DNA of 64,000 bases from Cronobacter malonaticus LMG 23826. GTDB lineage: Bacteria > Pseudomonadota > Gammaproteobacteria > Enterobacterales > Enterobacteriaceae. The notes below the pieces were generated by a model. That model worked only from the letters and a program-made list of their open reading frames with translations, made no database searches and was not told the DNA's origin. Made by a program: the position numbers and the translations under genes. How positions within the stretch are numbered: the stretch's first letter is position 1; every line of letters begins with the position of its first letter. Positions 55,207 through 64,000 of the stretch are shown here, in pieces. The stretch is taken from positions 2,914,001 through 2,978,000 of the forward strand of contig NZ_CP013940.1 in the NCBI RefSeq assembly GCF_001277215.2, read 5' to 3'.

Positions 55207-55740
55207 TTACTGATAACTTACGCTGTAAGTTAACGTGCTTGAGACATTGCCTTTGGTCACGCCCGTACCGGTTGCGACCAGTTGCGCGGTATAATCCACG
55301 CTCACGTCGCCGCCTTCGGCTGGAATAGTGATATCGGTATTTCCATCATTAACATAAACAACGTCGGTACCGTTCTGTTTTAAAAGAACGCCAACATGAG
55401 TTGCGGCATCGGTCGTAGCCAGATTTTTAAAATAACTGTCATCGCCGTCAGTTTCGCCGCTAAATTTAATATTGGCCTGAGAGACACTACCCGCCGGGCA
55501 GGCAGAAAGTTTGATAGTGAACGTTTTCGGCGCGCCCGTATCGCCTTTATTTACCAGATCCGCTTTGGCGGTTTCACCTAACTCGATAGTTGAATTTCCA
55601 CCATCAACCGTTACCGTACAAGCGGCATCAAGGACTTTTCCGTTAAAGGTTAAGGTTTGACTATTCGCAAGCGCTGCTTCAGAACCGCAAAGCGTCGCCA
55701 GCACAGCAATAATGCTGCCACTGAGTCTTGTTAATCTCAT
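55207..55740 (-). CDS. Major fimbrial subunit (pilin)
   Basis: A 177-residue FimA-type pilin. Signal peptide MRLTRLSGSIIAVLATLCGSEAALA. The mature N-terminus NSQTLTFNGKVLDAACTVTV gives the donor strand and first Cys; the second is in KLSACPAGS. The end SSTLTYSVSYQ has the penultimate Tyr. I choose ATG 55740 because AGAGA stands 6 nt before it and the signal peptide is normal; an ATG at 55755 has its AGGA directly adjoining. It is the first gene of the operon. Confidence 0.9.
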   Translation of the reverse strand: MRLTRLSGSIIAVLATLCGSEAALANSQTLTFNGKVLDAACTVTVDGGNSTIELGETAKADLVNKGDTGAPKTFTIKLSACPAGSVSQANIKFSGETDGDDSYFKNLATTDAATHVGVLLKQNGTDVVYVNDGNTDITIPAEGGDVSVDYTAQLVATGTGVTKGNVSSTLTYSVSYQ

Positions 55741-56104
55741 CGTAATTCTCTGCATTCCTTTAATGAATTAATAAAGGCATTCCAGCCCACTTATTAATTC
55801 TTTACTTATTAATGAAAGCGAGAATGAACTCCTTTTTATTCCCATCAAAAAAAGGCTTTTATAACGCAAAGCAACTTCACGCCATAAAGGCCATGCCTAT
55901 TACAGCTCTCAGAGAGATAAATGATTCAGGAGAGTTATAATATATATAAATAGTAATTGTGGTGGTTAAATCATACAATTAATGAATACTTAAAGAGACT
56001 TTTACTGGCCATTCAGAACGTGCGCTCCAGCCAGAAAGGACAGGATGTGAAATAATCGGAGGGGAAAGCGGGACGACAGGCGTAACCTGCCGTCCGAGGG
56101 AACA
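55741..56104. promoter_or_regulatory. AT-rich promoter region of the fimbrial operon
   Basis: 364 bp without a gene. It is the most AT-rich stretch seen in this part of the window. CTTATTAAT occurs twice (55790-55798 and 55805-55813) and a near-complement GAATTAATAAAG lies at 55765-55776. A TATAAT run with alternating AT lies near 55936-55950. H-NS binding and regulator sites are likely; no invertible element with paired long repeats was seen. Confidence 0.6.
56071..56095 (-). terminator. Possible terminator after ybaB
   Basis: GGACGACAGG (56071-56080) pairs with CCTGCCGTCC (56086-56095) with one mismatch and a 5-nt loop, 10 bp beyond the ybaB stop. It has a weak U-tract. It would separate dnaX-ybaB from the fimbrial operon. 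Confidence 0.55.
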
Positions 56105-56455
<351 letters not shown>

Positions 56456-56519
56456 TCAGGTCGCTGACGGCAGTGCCGACAGCGAGGCCAAGGGTTACAA
56501 CAGGCAGCGACACTGCCTG

Positions 56520-58493
56520 TCAAAGGGGGCGAATACTCTCTTCATCCAGATCCGCATCGAAGAAACGACGCAGCGTCTGGATATTGGTATCCGCGATAAT
56601 CGCTTCTCTCGCCTGGGCGAGTTTCTCTTCGTAAATCGCCTGCCGCCATTCCAGCGGCGTCCGGTGCGCCAGATTATCATCTTCAATGATAGTCAGTTCA
56701 ACCGGCGCGCCATACAAAACGCCCAGCGCGTCAGCGAGCGTTTTCTGCGCCGACGCCGAGTTAAGGTGGCGCTGCGACGGACGCAGGTGCAGGCGAATAT
56801 GCTGCCCGTCCTGCTCTTTCCAGGCGTTCAGCGCGACCTGCTCGACCAGCTTCGGTACCTGCAAGCGGCTGACGTCAGCGGCCCATTCATCGCGCGTAAT
56901 CGCCTCTTCGGCGAGTTTGGCGGCAAGTTCCGGCGTTTTCTCATGCTCCAGCGCTTTTTTCAGCGCCCGCGGCGTGGCGACGGGTGCCTGCTGCGCCTGC
57001 GGCACGATATTTTTCGCTTTCCAGCGATACGCCTCTTTTTTGGCCGGGGCTTCTTCTTTCACCGCCGCGGGCCGGGACTGCACGCGCTCGGTCACGGACG
57101 CCAGCCGCTCCAGCGCGCTGTTATTCACCGGCCGCGCTGTGGCGGGCGCTGCCGGATCATTCTTTTTTGTTTTGGCCGCTCCCTGCGCGCGCTGCAACTG
57201 ACTGCGCGCCTGTAGAAGCTGGCTGGTCGTGTCGGGCAGCGGCGTCTGCGCGCCCGGCTGCGGTTGAGAAACGGCTGGCGAAACGGGCTGCTGCGCCTGG
57301 GTCTGATAAGCGGGCTGAGACGCAGGCATCGCCGGCGCTTCAGGCGCGTTCACCACCGGCAGTACGGCGGCAGGTTGTACCTCGCGCTCGGGTTCCGGCA
57401 GCGGCGCGCGCGGGTGGAACGCCAGCGCACGCAGCATGGTCATTTCCACGCCCATCCTGCGCTCCGGCGCCCACGGCAGCTCTTTACGCCCGATAAGCAG
57501 CGTCTGGTAATAGAGCTGGATATCGCCAGGCGGCACGACGCGCGCCAGTTCGCGCAAGCGCGGCTCCAGCGGAGCCATATCCGCGCCAAGCGCGGAAGGC
57601 GAGAGCTGCACCATCGCGACGCGGTGCAGCAGGCCGAGCATTTCGACCAGCAGCGCTTCCCACTCGACGCCGCGCGCGGCAGCGTCGTTAATCTGCTGCA
57701 TGACGCGCTCGCCATCGGCGGCGACCAGCGCCTCGATGAGGCTTAGCGCCTGATCGTCATCCAGCGTGCCGAGCATCGCGCCTACCGCCTGGGCGGTCAC
57801 CTGTCCGTCGCCGCTGGCGATAGCCTGATCTGTCAGGCTCAGCGCGTCACGCAGGCTGCCATCGGCGGCGCGGGCCAGCAGTTGCAGTGCGCGCGGCTCA
57901 TGCGCGATGCCTTCCTGCGTCAGCACATGCTCAAGCTGCTGGCGGATTTGATCCGGGTCCAGTGCGCGCAGATGAAACTGCAGGCAGCGGGAGAGAATAG
58001 TCACCGGCAGCTTTTGCGGATCGGTGGTCGCCAGCAGGAATTTCACATGCGCGGGCGGCTCTTCCAGCGTTTTCAACAGCGCGTTGAAGCTGTGGCGCGA
58101 GAGCATGTGGACTTCATCGATCAGATATACTTTAAAGCGGCCGCGGGCCGGCGCGTACTGGACGTTATCCAGCAGATCGCGGGTATCTTCCACTTTGGTG
58201 CGCGAAGCGGCGTCGATTTCTATCAGATCGACAAAACGCCCCTGCTCGATTTCACGGCAGTTGTCGCACACGCCGCATGGCGTGGCGGTGATGCCGGTTT
58301 CACAGTTCAGCCCCTTCGCCAGAAGACGGGCGATAGAAGTCTTGCCGACGCCGCGCGTACCGGAAAAGAGGTAGGCGTGGTGAATTCGGCCCAGCGATAA
58401 ACCGTTCGCCAGGGCGGTGAGCACATGCTCCTGGCCGACGACATCAGCAAAGGTTTGTGGGCGCCATTTTCGGGCTAAGACCTGATAACTCAT
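56520..58493 (-). CDS. dnaX: DNA polymerase III subunits tau and gamma
   Basis: A 657-residue clamp loader ATPase (tau form). AAA+ domain: P-loop GTRGVGKTS (about 45-53), zinc ligands in CETGITATPCGVCDNC, Walker B YLIDEVHML, sensor ATTDPQKLP. A Pro/Gln-rich linker (about 365-440) precedes the tau-specific part that binds DnaB and alpha. Programmed -1 frameshifting at 57157-57184 gives the shorter gamma form. It is slightly longer than E. coli tau (643), the extra length being in the linker. Confidence 0.98.
   Translation of the reverse strand: MSYQVLARKWRPQTFADVVGQEHVLTALANGLSLGRIHHAYLFSGTRGVGKTSIARLLAKGLNCETGITATPCGVCDNCREIEQGRFVDLIEIDAASRTKVEDTRDLLDNVQYAPARGRFKVYLIDEVHMLSRHSFNALLKTLEEPPAHVKFLLATTDPQKLPVTILSRCLQFHLRALDPDQIRQQLEHVLTQEGIAHEPRALQLLARAADGSLRDALSLTDQAIASGDGQVTAQAVGAMLGTLDDDQALSLIEALVAADGERVMQQINDAAARGVEWEALLVEMLGLLHRVAMVQLSPSALGADMAPLEPRLRELARVVPPGDIQLYYQTLLIGRKELPWAPERRMGVEMTMLRALAFHPRAPLPEPEREVQPAAVLPVVNAPEAPAMPASQPAYQTQAQQPVSPAVSQPQPGAQTPLPDTTSQLLQARSQLQRAQGAAKTKKNDPAAPATARPVNNSALERLASVTERVQSRPAAVKEEAPAKKEAYRWKAKNIVPQAQQAPVATPRALKKALEHEKTPELAAKLAEEAITRDEWAADVSRLQVPKLVEQVALNAWKEQDGQHIRLHLRPSQRHLNSASAQKTLADALGVLYGAPVELTIIEDDNLAHRTPLEWRQAIYEEKLAQAREAIIADTNIQTLRRFFDADLDEESIRPL
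57157..57184 (-). other. dnaX tau/gamma programmed -1 frameshift signal
   Basis: On the minus strand the heptamer AAAAAAG (57168-57162) spans codons 443-444. The -1 frame then reads GAA TGA, so gamma would be 445 residues ending in Glu. AGGGAG (57184-57179) lies 10 nt upstream as the Shine-Dalgarno-like stimulator, and a CCGGC ... GCCGG stem can form downstream. All three parts match E. coli dnaX. Confidence 0.9.
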
Positions 58494-58583
58494 GGGCAGG
58501 CTCTGAAACGCTTGAGTGGTGGATTCTGAAGGGGTAATGCTAACACAGCCCCACCCGATGGGCGAGGCTGCCGGGAAGGAAGA

Positions 58584-59135
58584 TCAGTGGCCCGGGAACG
58601 GCACGAGGCTGTAGCAGGTAATGCCCTGCTTGTTGAGGCGTTCTTCGCCGCCGATGTCGAACAGATTAATGATAAACGCCGCGTCGGTCACTTCGCCGCC
58701 CAGACGACGGATAAGCTTCACGGTGGCTTCAATGGTGCCGCCGGTCGCCAGCAGATCGTCGACCACCAGCACTTTATCGCCAGGCTTGATCGCGTCAACG
58801 TGGATCTCCAGCTGATCGGTGCCGTACTCCAGCTCGTAGCTTTCTGCGATCGTTTCACGCGGCAGCTTACGCGGCTTGCGCACCGGGACAAAACCCACGC
58901 CCAGCGCCAGCGCGACCGGCGCGCCGAACAGGAAACCACGCGCTTCGGTGCCCACCACCTTCGTGATGCCCGCGTTTTTATAGCGCTCCACTAACAGTTC
59001 GATGCTCAGCGCATAGGCTTTAGGGTCTTCCAGCAGGCTGGTGACGTCACGAAAGAGAATGCCCGGCTTCGGGTAATCCTGAATGCTTTTGATGCTATTT
59101 TTAAGATATTCAAGCTGCTGCGCAGTTGCGGTCAT
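58584..59135 (-). CDS. apt: Adenine phosphoribosyltransferase
   Basis: A 183-residue type I phosphoribosyltransferase that makes AMP from adenine and PRPP. The PRPP loop is [20 protein letters not shown] (about residues 119-138) and the adenine site region is [15 protein letters not shown] 59135 ([11 protein letters not shown]) gives the E. coli length; the frame extends to 59168. The 90-bp gap before dnaX carries a GC hairpin but nothing else that I recognise. Confidence 0.98.
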   Translation of the reverse strand: MTATAQQLEYLKNSIKSIQDYPKPGILFRDVTSLLEDPKAYALSIELLVERYKNAGITKVVGTEARGFLFGAPVALALGVGFVPVRKPRKLPRETIAESYELEYGTDQLEIHVDAIKPGDKVLVVDDLLATGGTIEATVKLIRRLGGEVTDAAFIINLFDIGGEERLNKQGITCYSLVPFPGH

Positions 59136-59286
59136 GGATGTATGCCTGATAAAAACGGTATTACTCACAGGTTGCCGGACACGACTGAAAGGCGAATTTG
59201 CTCACCCTTTAATCAACGACCCCTGTACTCGAAAACGCTCGAATTTACTGGCTGCGCGCGGTAAATGCAACCACTGTGGCAAGGCT

Positions 59287-59664
59287 TTACCCGTTTTGTT
59301 GTTTTTCATCAACCACCGGAATGCGCCACATGAAAATCAGCAGCCCGCAAAGAATAAATAACAGCAGAATACGCACCCAGAAAATCTTTACCAGCCACAG
59401 TGAGATAGCAAACGTGGCGAGAATAAAAAGAATCGCGCGCGGTTTGGCACCAGGCGGCATCGCGCGGTGCTGCTGCCAGTGGCGAAGATAACCACCAAAC
59501 CACGAGCGGTAGAGCAGCCAGTGGTGAAAACGCGGCGATGAACGCGCAAAACACCAGGCGGCCAGCAGCAGAAACGGCGTCGTTGGCAGAAGCGGCAGCA
59601 CCACGCCGAGTGTCGCCAGCACTACCGCCAGCCACCCCAGGATGAGTAATATAGTCCTTTGCAT
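59287..59664 (-). CDS. ybaN: DUF454 inner-membrane protein YbaN
   Basis: A 125-residue protein with an N-terminal pair of helices (ILLILGWLAVVLATLGVVLPLLPTTPFLLLAAWCFARSSPRF) and two C-terminal ones (about 75-115), the DUF454 pattern. Function is unknown. It is divergent from priC with 66 bp between starts. Confidence 0.93.
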   Translation of the reverse strand: MQRTILLILGWLAVVLATLGVVLPLLPTTPFLLLAAWCFARSSPRFHHWLLYRSWFGGYLRHWQQHRAMPPGAKPRAILFILATFAISLWLVKIFWVRILLLFILCGLLIFMWRIPVVDEKQQNG

Positions 59665-59730
59665 AATCGTACTCGCGAAAGCAGGTGCGTTACTGTAGCA
59701 CAGCGCGCATGGCCAGACGCCCGGAGTAAA

Positions 59731-60246
59731 ATGAGAACCCCCCTATTATTACAATCGCTGAAGACCCGTGTCGCCACGCTGCGCGAGCTTATCGGACCGC
59801 TCGCCTCACAGCGCCACTTTTCACCGCGCTTCGACAAACAACTCTTTTCATGCCGCGGCGCGCGGCTCGGTGACTATCTGGCGGAAACCGAAGAGAGCCT
59901 CACGCGCCTTGAGGCGGCGGTAAAACAGAGTGACGCGGTGCGCGTGGCGTGGCTTGCCGAACGGCTCGCGGCACAAATCGAGGCGTTACAGCGTGAAGCG
60001 GCCACCGCCACGCTGCGTCGCCATGAGAACGCGCATTTGCCCGGCGGTCGGCTGCATGCAAGGCTTGCGGAGTATCAGGAATATGAACGTCGCCTGCTGG
60101 CGATGAAAAACGAGCGCAAGCAGCGCCATGCTGAGCGGCATGATCCGCAACTGGCGCGTGAAATCACCGCGCTTGACGAGCGCCTTACGCGCTGTCGCAC
60201 GGCTATCGCCCGCACCGAGCGCGCGCTGGAGCGCATTACGCGCTGA
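59731..60246 (+). CDS. priC: Primosomal replication protein N'' (PriC)
   Basis: A 171-residue, strongly basic and helical protein of the PriC family. It restarts stalled forks by loading DnaB at abandoned forks with gaps on the leading strand. Family features include RFDKQLFSCRGARLGDYLAE and HLPGGRLHARLAEYQEYERRLLAM. ATG 59731 gives family length; the open frame begins earlier. ybaM follows after 22 bp. Confidence 0.95.
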   Translation: MRTPLLLQSLKTRVATLRELIGPLASQRHFSPRFDKQLFSCRGARLGDYLAETEESLTRLEAAVKQSDAVRVAWLAERLAAQIEALQREAATATLRRHENAHLPGGRLHARLAEYQEYERRLLAMKNERKQRHAERHDPQLAREITALDERLTRCRTAIARTERALERITR

Positions 60247-60268
60247 ATAATCACTGAGGAGAGAAACA

Positions 60269-60421
60269 ATGTCGCTGGAACAAGCCCCTGACGAGGTCAA
60301 GCTCGCGGTCGATTTGATTATGCTGCTGGAGAATCATGACATTGCGCCGCAGACGGTGCTGGCGGCGCTGGAGATTGTGCGTAACGACTATCTGCGCAAG
60401 CTTGCCGAAGCAGAACAGTAA
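60269..60421 (+). CDS. ybaM: DUF2496 small protein YbaM (RsmS)
   Basis: A 50-residue protein, [20 protein letters not shown] at the N-terminus and [14 protein letters not shown] at the end. It matches E. coli YbaM (53 residues), called RsmS in Pectobacterium for its regulatory phenotype. AGGAGAG precedes the ATG. It sits 22 bp after priC as in E. coli. Confidence 0.93.
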   Translation: MSLEQAPDEVKLAVDLIMLLENHDIAPQTVLAALEIVRNDYLRKLAEAEQ

Positions 60422-60460
60422 TTGCCCTTCCCTCTGGAGAGAAAAGGGCGAGAACCGGCG

Positions 60461-63400
60461 TCAGGCTTTGGCGTTCGCCTCGCCGTCATTATCACTGCGT
60501 AAATCGCGCTTCACTTCGGTGTGCGTTTCGCCGTTGTTGTTATGCAGATGCACTTCCAGCTGGTTGAAGGCGATATCGATGTTATTTTCACGGCACAGTC
60601 TGTCGATGGTGCGGTTCAGCTCATCCACGGTATAGCTGCGGTCGCGCAGTTCACGCACATAAAGACGCAGTTCGTGATCGAGCGAACTTGGGCCGAAGGT
60701 GGTAAAGAACACCGCCGGTTCCGGATCGTGCATCACTTTCGGATGATCCATTGCCGCTTTCAGTAAGATCTCGCGCACTTTGTCGAGATCCGATCCATAC
60801 GCCACGCCAATACGGATCACCACGCGGGTAATGGTATCCGTCAGCGACCAGTTGATCAGACGCTCCGTCACAAACGCTTTGTTCGGAATAATGACTTCTT
60901 TACGGTCAAAATCGGTGATGGTCGTGGCGCGGATGCGGATTTTGCTGACCGTACCCGAGAACGTGCCGATGGTAACGGTATCGCCGATACGCACCGGACG
61001 CTCAAACAGGATAATCAGGCCAGAAACAAAGTTACCGAAGATCTCCTGGAGGCCGAAACCGAGACCCACCGACAGCGCCGCCGCCAGCCATTGCAGTTTA
61101 TCCCACGACACGCCGAGCGAGCCGAACACGGTCATCGCGCCCGCCGCGATAATCACGTAGTTCAGGATGGTCGTAATCGCGTACGACGCGCCCTGGCGCA
61201 TTTTCAGGCGCGAGAGCACCAGCACTTCCAGCAGGCCTGGTAAGTTGCGAATCAGCGCCCAGGCGACCATAAACGCCACCACCGCGAACAGAATGCTGCC
61301 GAGCGTCACGTTTTTCGTAACCGCCGCGCCGGCTTCGGTACCGTTGTAGTGCCACAGCACAATGCTGTCGAGATAGGCAAAGACGGTGATTAAATCAGAC
61401 CAGATAGCCCAGAACACCACGCCGAACAGCGCGAACATCACCAGCATGGTGATACGCAACGTCTGCTGGTTCACCTGATCGAGCGCCAGCGAAGTTTCTT
61501 CCACCGGCTCAGCCCCTTCGGCGCCTTCTTTCACCATATTCTGACGGCGGGCCACCGCGCGGCGATACGCAATGCGGCGCGCCGCGACGCTTAGGCCGCG
61601 CAACACGGTCTGATAGAGCAGGTTCCAGATAATCACCAGATAAACGGTATCTATCCAGCGCCCGGCGAGACGCAGCGTGGTATAGAAATAGCCCGTCGCG
61701 GTCAGCACCAGCAGCGCGACCGGCACAATGGACAGCACCGTCACCGTGACCAGCCGCATGGTGTGCGACTCTTTATCACGCCAGCTGTCGCGGCACATCG
61801 GCCACACCAGGGCGCTGATTAACAGCAGGTTCAGGAAAATCATGCTCTGGCCGAGCACGTCATCCATCAGATGCAGCGGTGAGAGTTCGGCCAGCACCGA
61901 CCAGAACAGTAACGGAAGCAGCGCCAGGCTGACCCGCACTATCTGACGACGCCAGTGGCTGGTCAGCGTGGCCGGCATATTGAAGTGGCTGACCGCCATG
62001 CCGTCTTTTTCCAGCACGCGCCAGCAGAGGCCGAAGACCAGCCAGAACACCGCCAGCTCTTTACTGAACGCCCAGAGCAGATCGCTGATGTTCAACTGCA
62101 TCACGTAAAGGATAAGCCCCGCCGCCAGAATAATCAGACAGACCGGCAGCGCGCGGATGAGGTTTATCAGAATCGCTTTTGGCGTGTGTAACTGGCTGTC
62201 GTTGCGCAGTTGCCCCACTTCGCCCGCAAGCTTATTGAGGTACTGGCGCAGCCAACCGAAACGCCAGCGGATAAGCACCGCAATGAGTAGCAGCGGCAGC
62301 CCCGCCAGCAGCGCTTTTAACATCGCGGGCCAGGCTTTCTCCCAGTTAAAGGTGATTTTCATCGACTTCAACTGATCGTGCAGCGCCTGCGGGAAGGCTT
62401 TCAACCATTCCCAGTCCATCGGTTTATTACTGTTCACCCAGAAGATCTGCTGGGTCAGCATCTCCTGAAGATTCTTACTGACGCTCATCAACTGCTGCTG
62501 ATTAATTTGCAGGTTAATCGCCATCATCAGCTGGTTACCGAGCTGCTTGTTGAGCTGATCCAGCAGTTCGCGGCGCATATCGACCACCTGCAACAGCGCG
62601 TCGTGTACGTCGTCGTTGATTTCGCTTTTGTGCCCCTCTTCCAGCTTCTCGACGAAGGCGTCGTTCTGGAACAGGGCGTCGCGCTGCTGGTTCACCTCGA
62701 ACTGTTCAAGACGCAGATCCGCGATGCGGTTGGTCATATCTTCCAGTTCATCGGCGGACGGCAGCGTCTGCTGTTGCTGATACAGAATGCGCGACAGCAG
62801 CAGGCTGCCTTTCAGCACGGAGATTTGCTCTTTGAGGTTGCGCTCGGATTGCAGCGCGCGGTCGAGCCAGTTCTTCACCCGGATGTTCTGCTGCACCAGC
62901 GTGTTGCCGCTCTGGGTCGCGTCGATCAGGCGCTGGCTGAGCTGATGGTTGACCTCCAGCTCCTGGCGCACCAGCGGGTTGTTCTGAATGCTGGAGGCGT
63001 CTTCCGGGGCAATCGCCTCCTGCGCGGTTTTCTCGGTCAGCGTCAGGCGTTTGCTGTTCACCGCCTCCTGCAACAGCTGTAGCTGATGCTCAAGACGGTT
63101 GATATGCGCGGTGGTGTAGTCGCGCTGTTTCTGAAGCGCGTCCTGCAATACCGTGTTGCCTTCCAGACTTTTGCGCTGCTGTTCAATCTGCGCGTTCAGC
63201 AACGCCTGCTGCGCAAGCAGAAGCGTCTGCTGCGACGGGCGCAGCGCCTCTTCGCCAGGCGCGGTACCGTTCAGACGGTTGCGGATCTGCTGAAGCTGCT
63301 GCGAAGCGTTGTACATTGCGTTCTGGACGCGCTCCGGCTGGGTCTGTAGCGACACCAGCTGGCTGTTGTACGTCGCCAGATCGTTCTGCGCGGTTTGCAG

Positions 63401-63829
63401 GTCGTCGAGCACTGACGTCACGCGCGACTCCAGCTGGCGCAGCGACAGATTTTTCAGCGTCTGGCGCACCACCTCGTCGCTGTCCTGGTTTTGCAGGGCG
63501 CTGAGGTTATCTGTCGCCTGGCGCATTTTCTCCGGCGCCTGCAACACCTGCTGGCGCAGCTGTACCGTTTCTTGTTTGATGCGATCGATTTTATCGAGCG
63601 TCTCAAGCGTCGCGGTTAAATCCTCGATCGCCAGCTTGTCCTGCGCGGAGTGGTTTTTTTGCTTACCAAGCGCGTCAAGCTGCGACTGTACGTCAGCGCG
63701 CGACGGGAGATCGCCGCTTACGGAAGCCGCCTGCGCTGCAACGGACAACAGCGCGCCGAACATCAGCAGAACGGCAAAGAGAACAGCGGACGTCATGCGC
63801 CGCGAAAGGGTTGTGTGCTGCATAATCAT
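60461..63829 (-). CDS. mscK: Potassium-dependent mechanosensitive channel MscK (KefA)
   Basis: A 1122-residue MscS-superfamily channel. A signal peptide (LFAVLLMFGALLSVAAQAA) is followed by a large periplasmic coiled-coil-rich domain to about residue 485, then about eleven membrane helices. The conserved MscS pore and vestibule have GLGFGLQEIFGNFVSGLIILFERP, RIGDTVTIG, IRATTITDFDRKEVIIPNK. The start is uncertain: ATG 63829 (MIMQHTT) or 63823 fits the E. coli length (1120). No Shine-Dalgarno sequence is clear. It converges on ybaM and follows acrR. Confidence 0.95.
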   Translation of the reverse strand: MIMQHTTLSRRMTSAVLFAVLLMFGALLSVAAQAASVSGDLPSRADVQSQLDALGKQKNHSAQDKLAIEDLTATLETLDKIDRIKQETVQLRQQVLQAPEKMRQATDNLSALQNQDSDEVVRQTLKNLSLRQLESRVTSVLDDLQTAQNDLATYNSQLVSLQTQPERVQNAMYNASQQLQQIRNRLNGTAPGEEALRPSQQTLLLAQQALLNAQIEQQRKSLEGNTVLQDALQKQRDYTTAHINRLEHQLQLLQEAVNSKRLTLTEKTAQEAIAPEDASSIQNNPLVRQELEVNHQLSQRLIDATQSGNTLVQQNIRVKNWLDRALQSERNLKEQISVLKGSLLLSRILYQQQQTLPSADELEDMTNRIADLRLEQFEVNQQRDALFQNDAFVEKLEEGHKSEINDDVHDALLQVVDMRRELLDQLNKQLGNQLMMAINLQINQQQLMSVSKNLQEMLTQQIFWVNSNKPMDWEWLKAFPQALHDQLKSMKITFNWEKAWPAMLKALLAGLPLLLIAVLIRWRFGWLRQYLNKLAGEVGQLRNDSQLHTPKAILINLIRALPVCLIILAAGLILYVMQLNISDLLWAFSKELAVFWLVFGLCWRVLEKDGMAVSHFNMPATLTSHWRRQIVRVSLALLPLLFWSVLAELSPLHLMDDVLGQSMIFLNLLLISALVWPMCRDSWRDKESHTMRLVTVTVLSIVPVALLVLTATGYFYTTLRLAGRWIDTVYLVIIWNLLYQTVLRGLSVAARRIAYRRAVARRQNMVKEGAEGAEPVEETSLALDQVNQQTLRITMLVMFALFGVVFWAIWSDLITVFAYLDSIVLWHYNGTEAGAAVTKNVTLGSILFAVVAFMVAWALIRNLPGLLEVLVLSRLKMRQGASYAITTILNYVIIAAGAMTVFGSLGVSWDKLQWLAAALSVGLGFGLQEIFGNFVSGLIILFERPVRIGDTVTIGTFSGTVSKIRIRATTITDFDRKEVIIPNKAFVTERLINWSLTDTITRVVIRIGVAYGSDLDKVREILLKAAMDHPKVMHDPEPAVFFTTFGPSSLDHELRLYVRELRDRSYTVDELNRTIDRLCRENNIDIAFNQLEVHLHNNNGETHTEVKRDLRSDNDGEANAKA

Positions 63830-63945
63830 TTGAGTGAAATCATGGCCGGACCGCACGCGGAATGCCTGCGGGGATACTGGAACGGCGCTGAGAATACCAC
63901 GGCTCTCGCGCATGGAATAGCGGCCCACCGGGCTTTAAGATAATT

Positions 63946-64000
63946 TCAGTGCGGGTCAGCGGCTGGCGCGGCGTCAGGCGCGTGGCGCAGGCTCGGGCAG
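63946..64000 (-). CDS. acrR: C-terminal end of the AcrAB repressor AcrR, partial
   Basis: The last 17 codons before a TGA at 63946-63948 read CPSLRHAPDAAPAADPH. E. coli AcrR ends CPTLRNPATNE, and acrR lies just upstream of mscK on the same strand, with a similar gap. AcrR is a TetR-family repressor of the acrAB efflux pump. Only the tail lies in the window, so the call rests on position and about five matching residues. Confidence 0.7.
   Translation of the reverse strand, partial: CPSLRHAPDAAPAADPH

Noticed and set aside
55741-56104. Fim-type invertible promoter switch
   Set aside because: I found no pair of longer inverted repeats bounding a segment and no recombinase gene beside the operon.

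Overview
The window reads as chromosome of a moderately GC-rich member of the Enterobacteriaceae. The gene order from folD/argU to acrR is the E. coli backbone in reverse orientation, with several islands present and several E. coli genes absent (fetAB, fsr, aes, the allantoin/glyoxylate cluster, ybcI, rhsD). Protein similarity, the fimbrial insertion and the reverse-transsulfuration pair fit Cronobacter best. That genus call is an inference from memory of family sequences, not the result of a search.

Layout. 1-7440 is an accessory block between the left edge and the tRNA-Arg(UCU) gene. It holds a partial MarR regulator that continues in frame into the C-terminal part of a type VI secretion TssE protein, a ygaV-ygaP sulfur/redox pair, an MFS exporter, a DUF1304 membrane protein, an orphan RES-domain protein, an HxlR/SDR divergent pair, an AraC/NTF2-like divergent pair and a 2H-phosphoesterase-like gene. 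7442-19045 carries argU, folD-ybcJ, a MalX/MalI-like PTS locus with tandem operators, cysS, ppiB-lpxH, purEK behind a PurR box, and a cystathionine beta-synthase/gamma-lyase operon. 19381-30314 carries selU, ybbPA, tesA-ybbO-cnoX, qmcA-ybbJ and a secreted pair of unknown function (helical-repeat protein plus DUF3142). 30317-39746 carries the copper module cueR/copA with a conserved recoding site that should release a small copper chaperone, an orphan Phd-type antitoxin, ybaP, ybaK, ushA and ybaL.

40101-50076 carries gsk, hemH, a glycerate-uptake operon inserted between hemH and adk (CdaR-type regulator, GntP permease, glycerate kinase), adk, htpG with a textbook sigma-32 promoter, and recR. 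50151-55740 is a five-gene chaperone-usher fimbrial operon that splits the usual dnaX-ybaB-recR operon. 56105-64000 is ybaB, dnaX (with its tau/gamma frameshift signal), apt, ybaN, priC, ybaM, mscK and the last codons of acrR.

Cross-cutting structure. One family of roughly 30-bp palindromic repeats (TACCCACC/GGTGGGTA type) occupies the gaps at malI/cysS, purK/CGL, ybaL/gsk and htpG/adk. At htpG it has grown into a 54-bp tandem array. No rRNA, CRISPR array, insertion sequence, integrase or complete prophage was seen. The most unusual items are the MarR-TssE chimera, the fimbrial operon reading toward recR with no visible terminator, and the uncharacterised periplasmic pair next to cueR.
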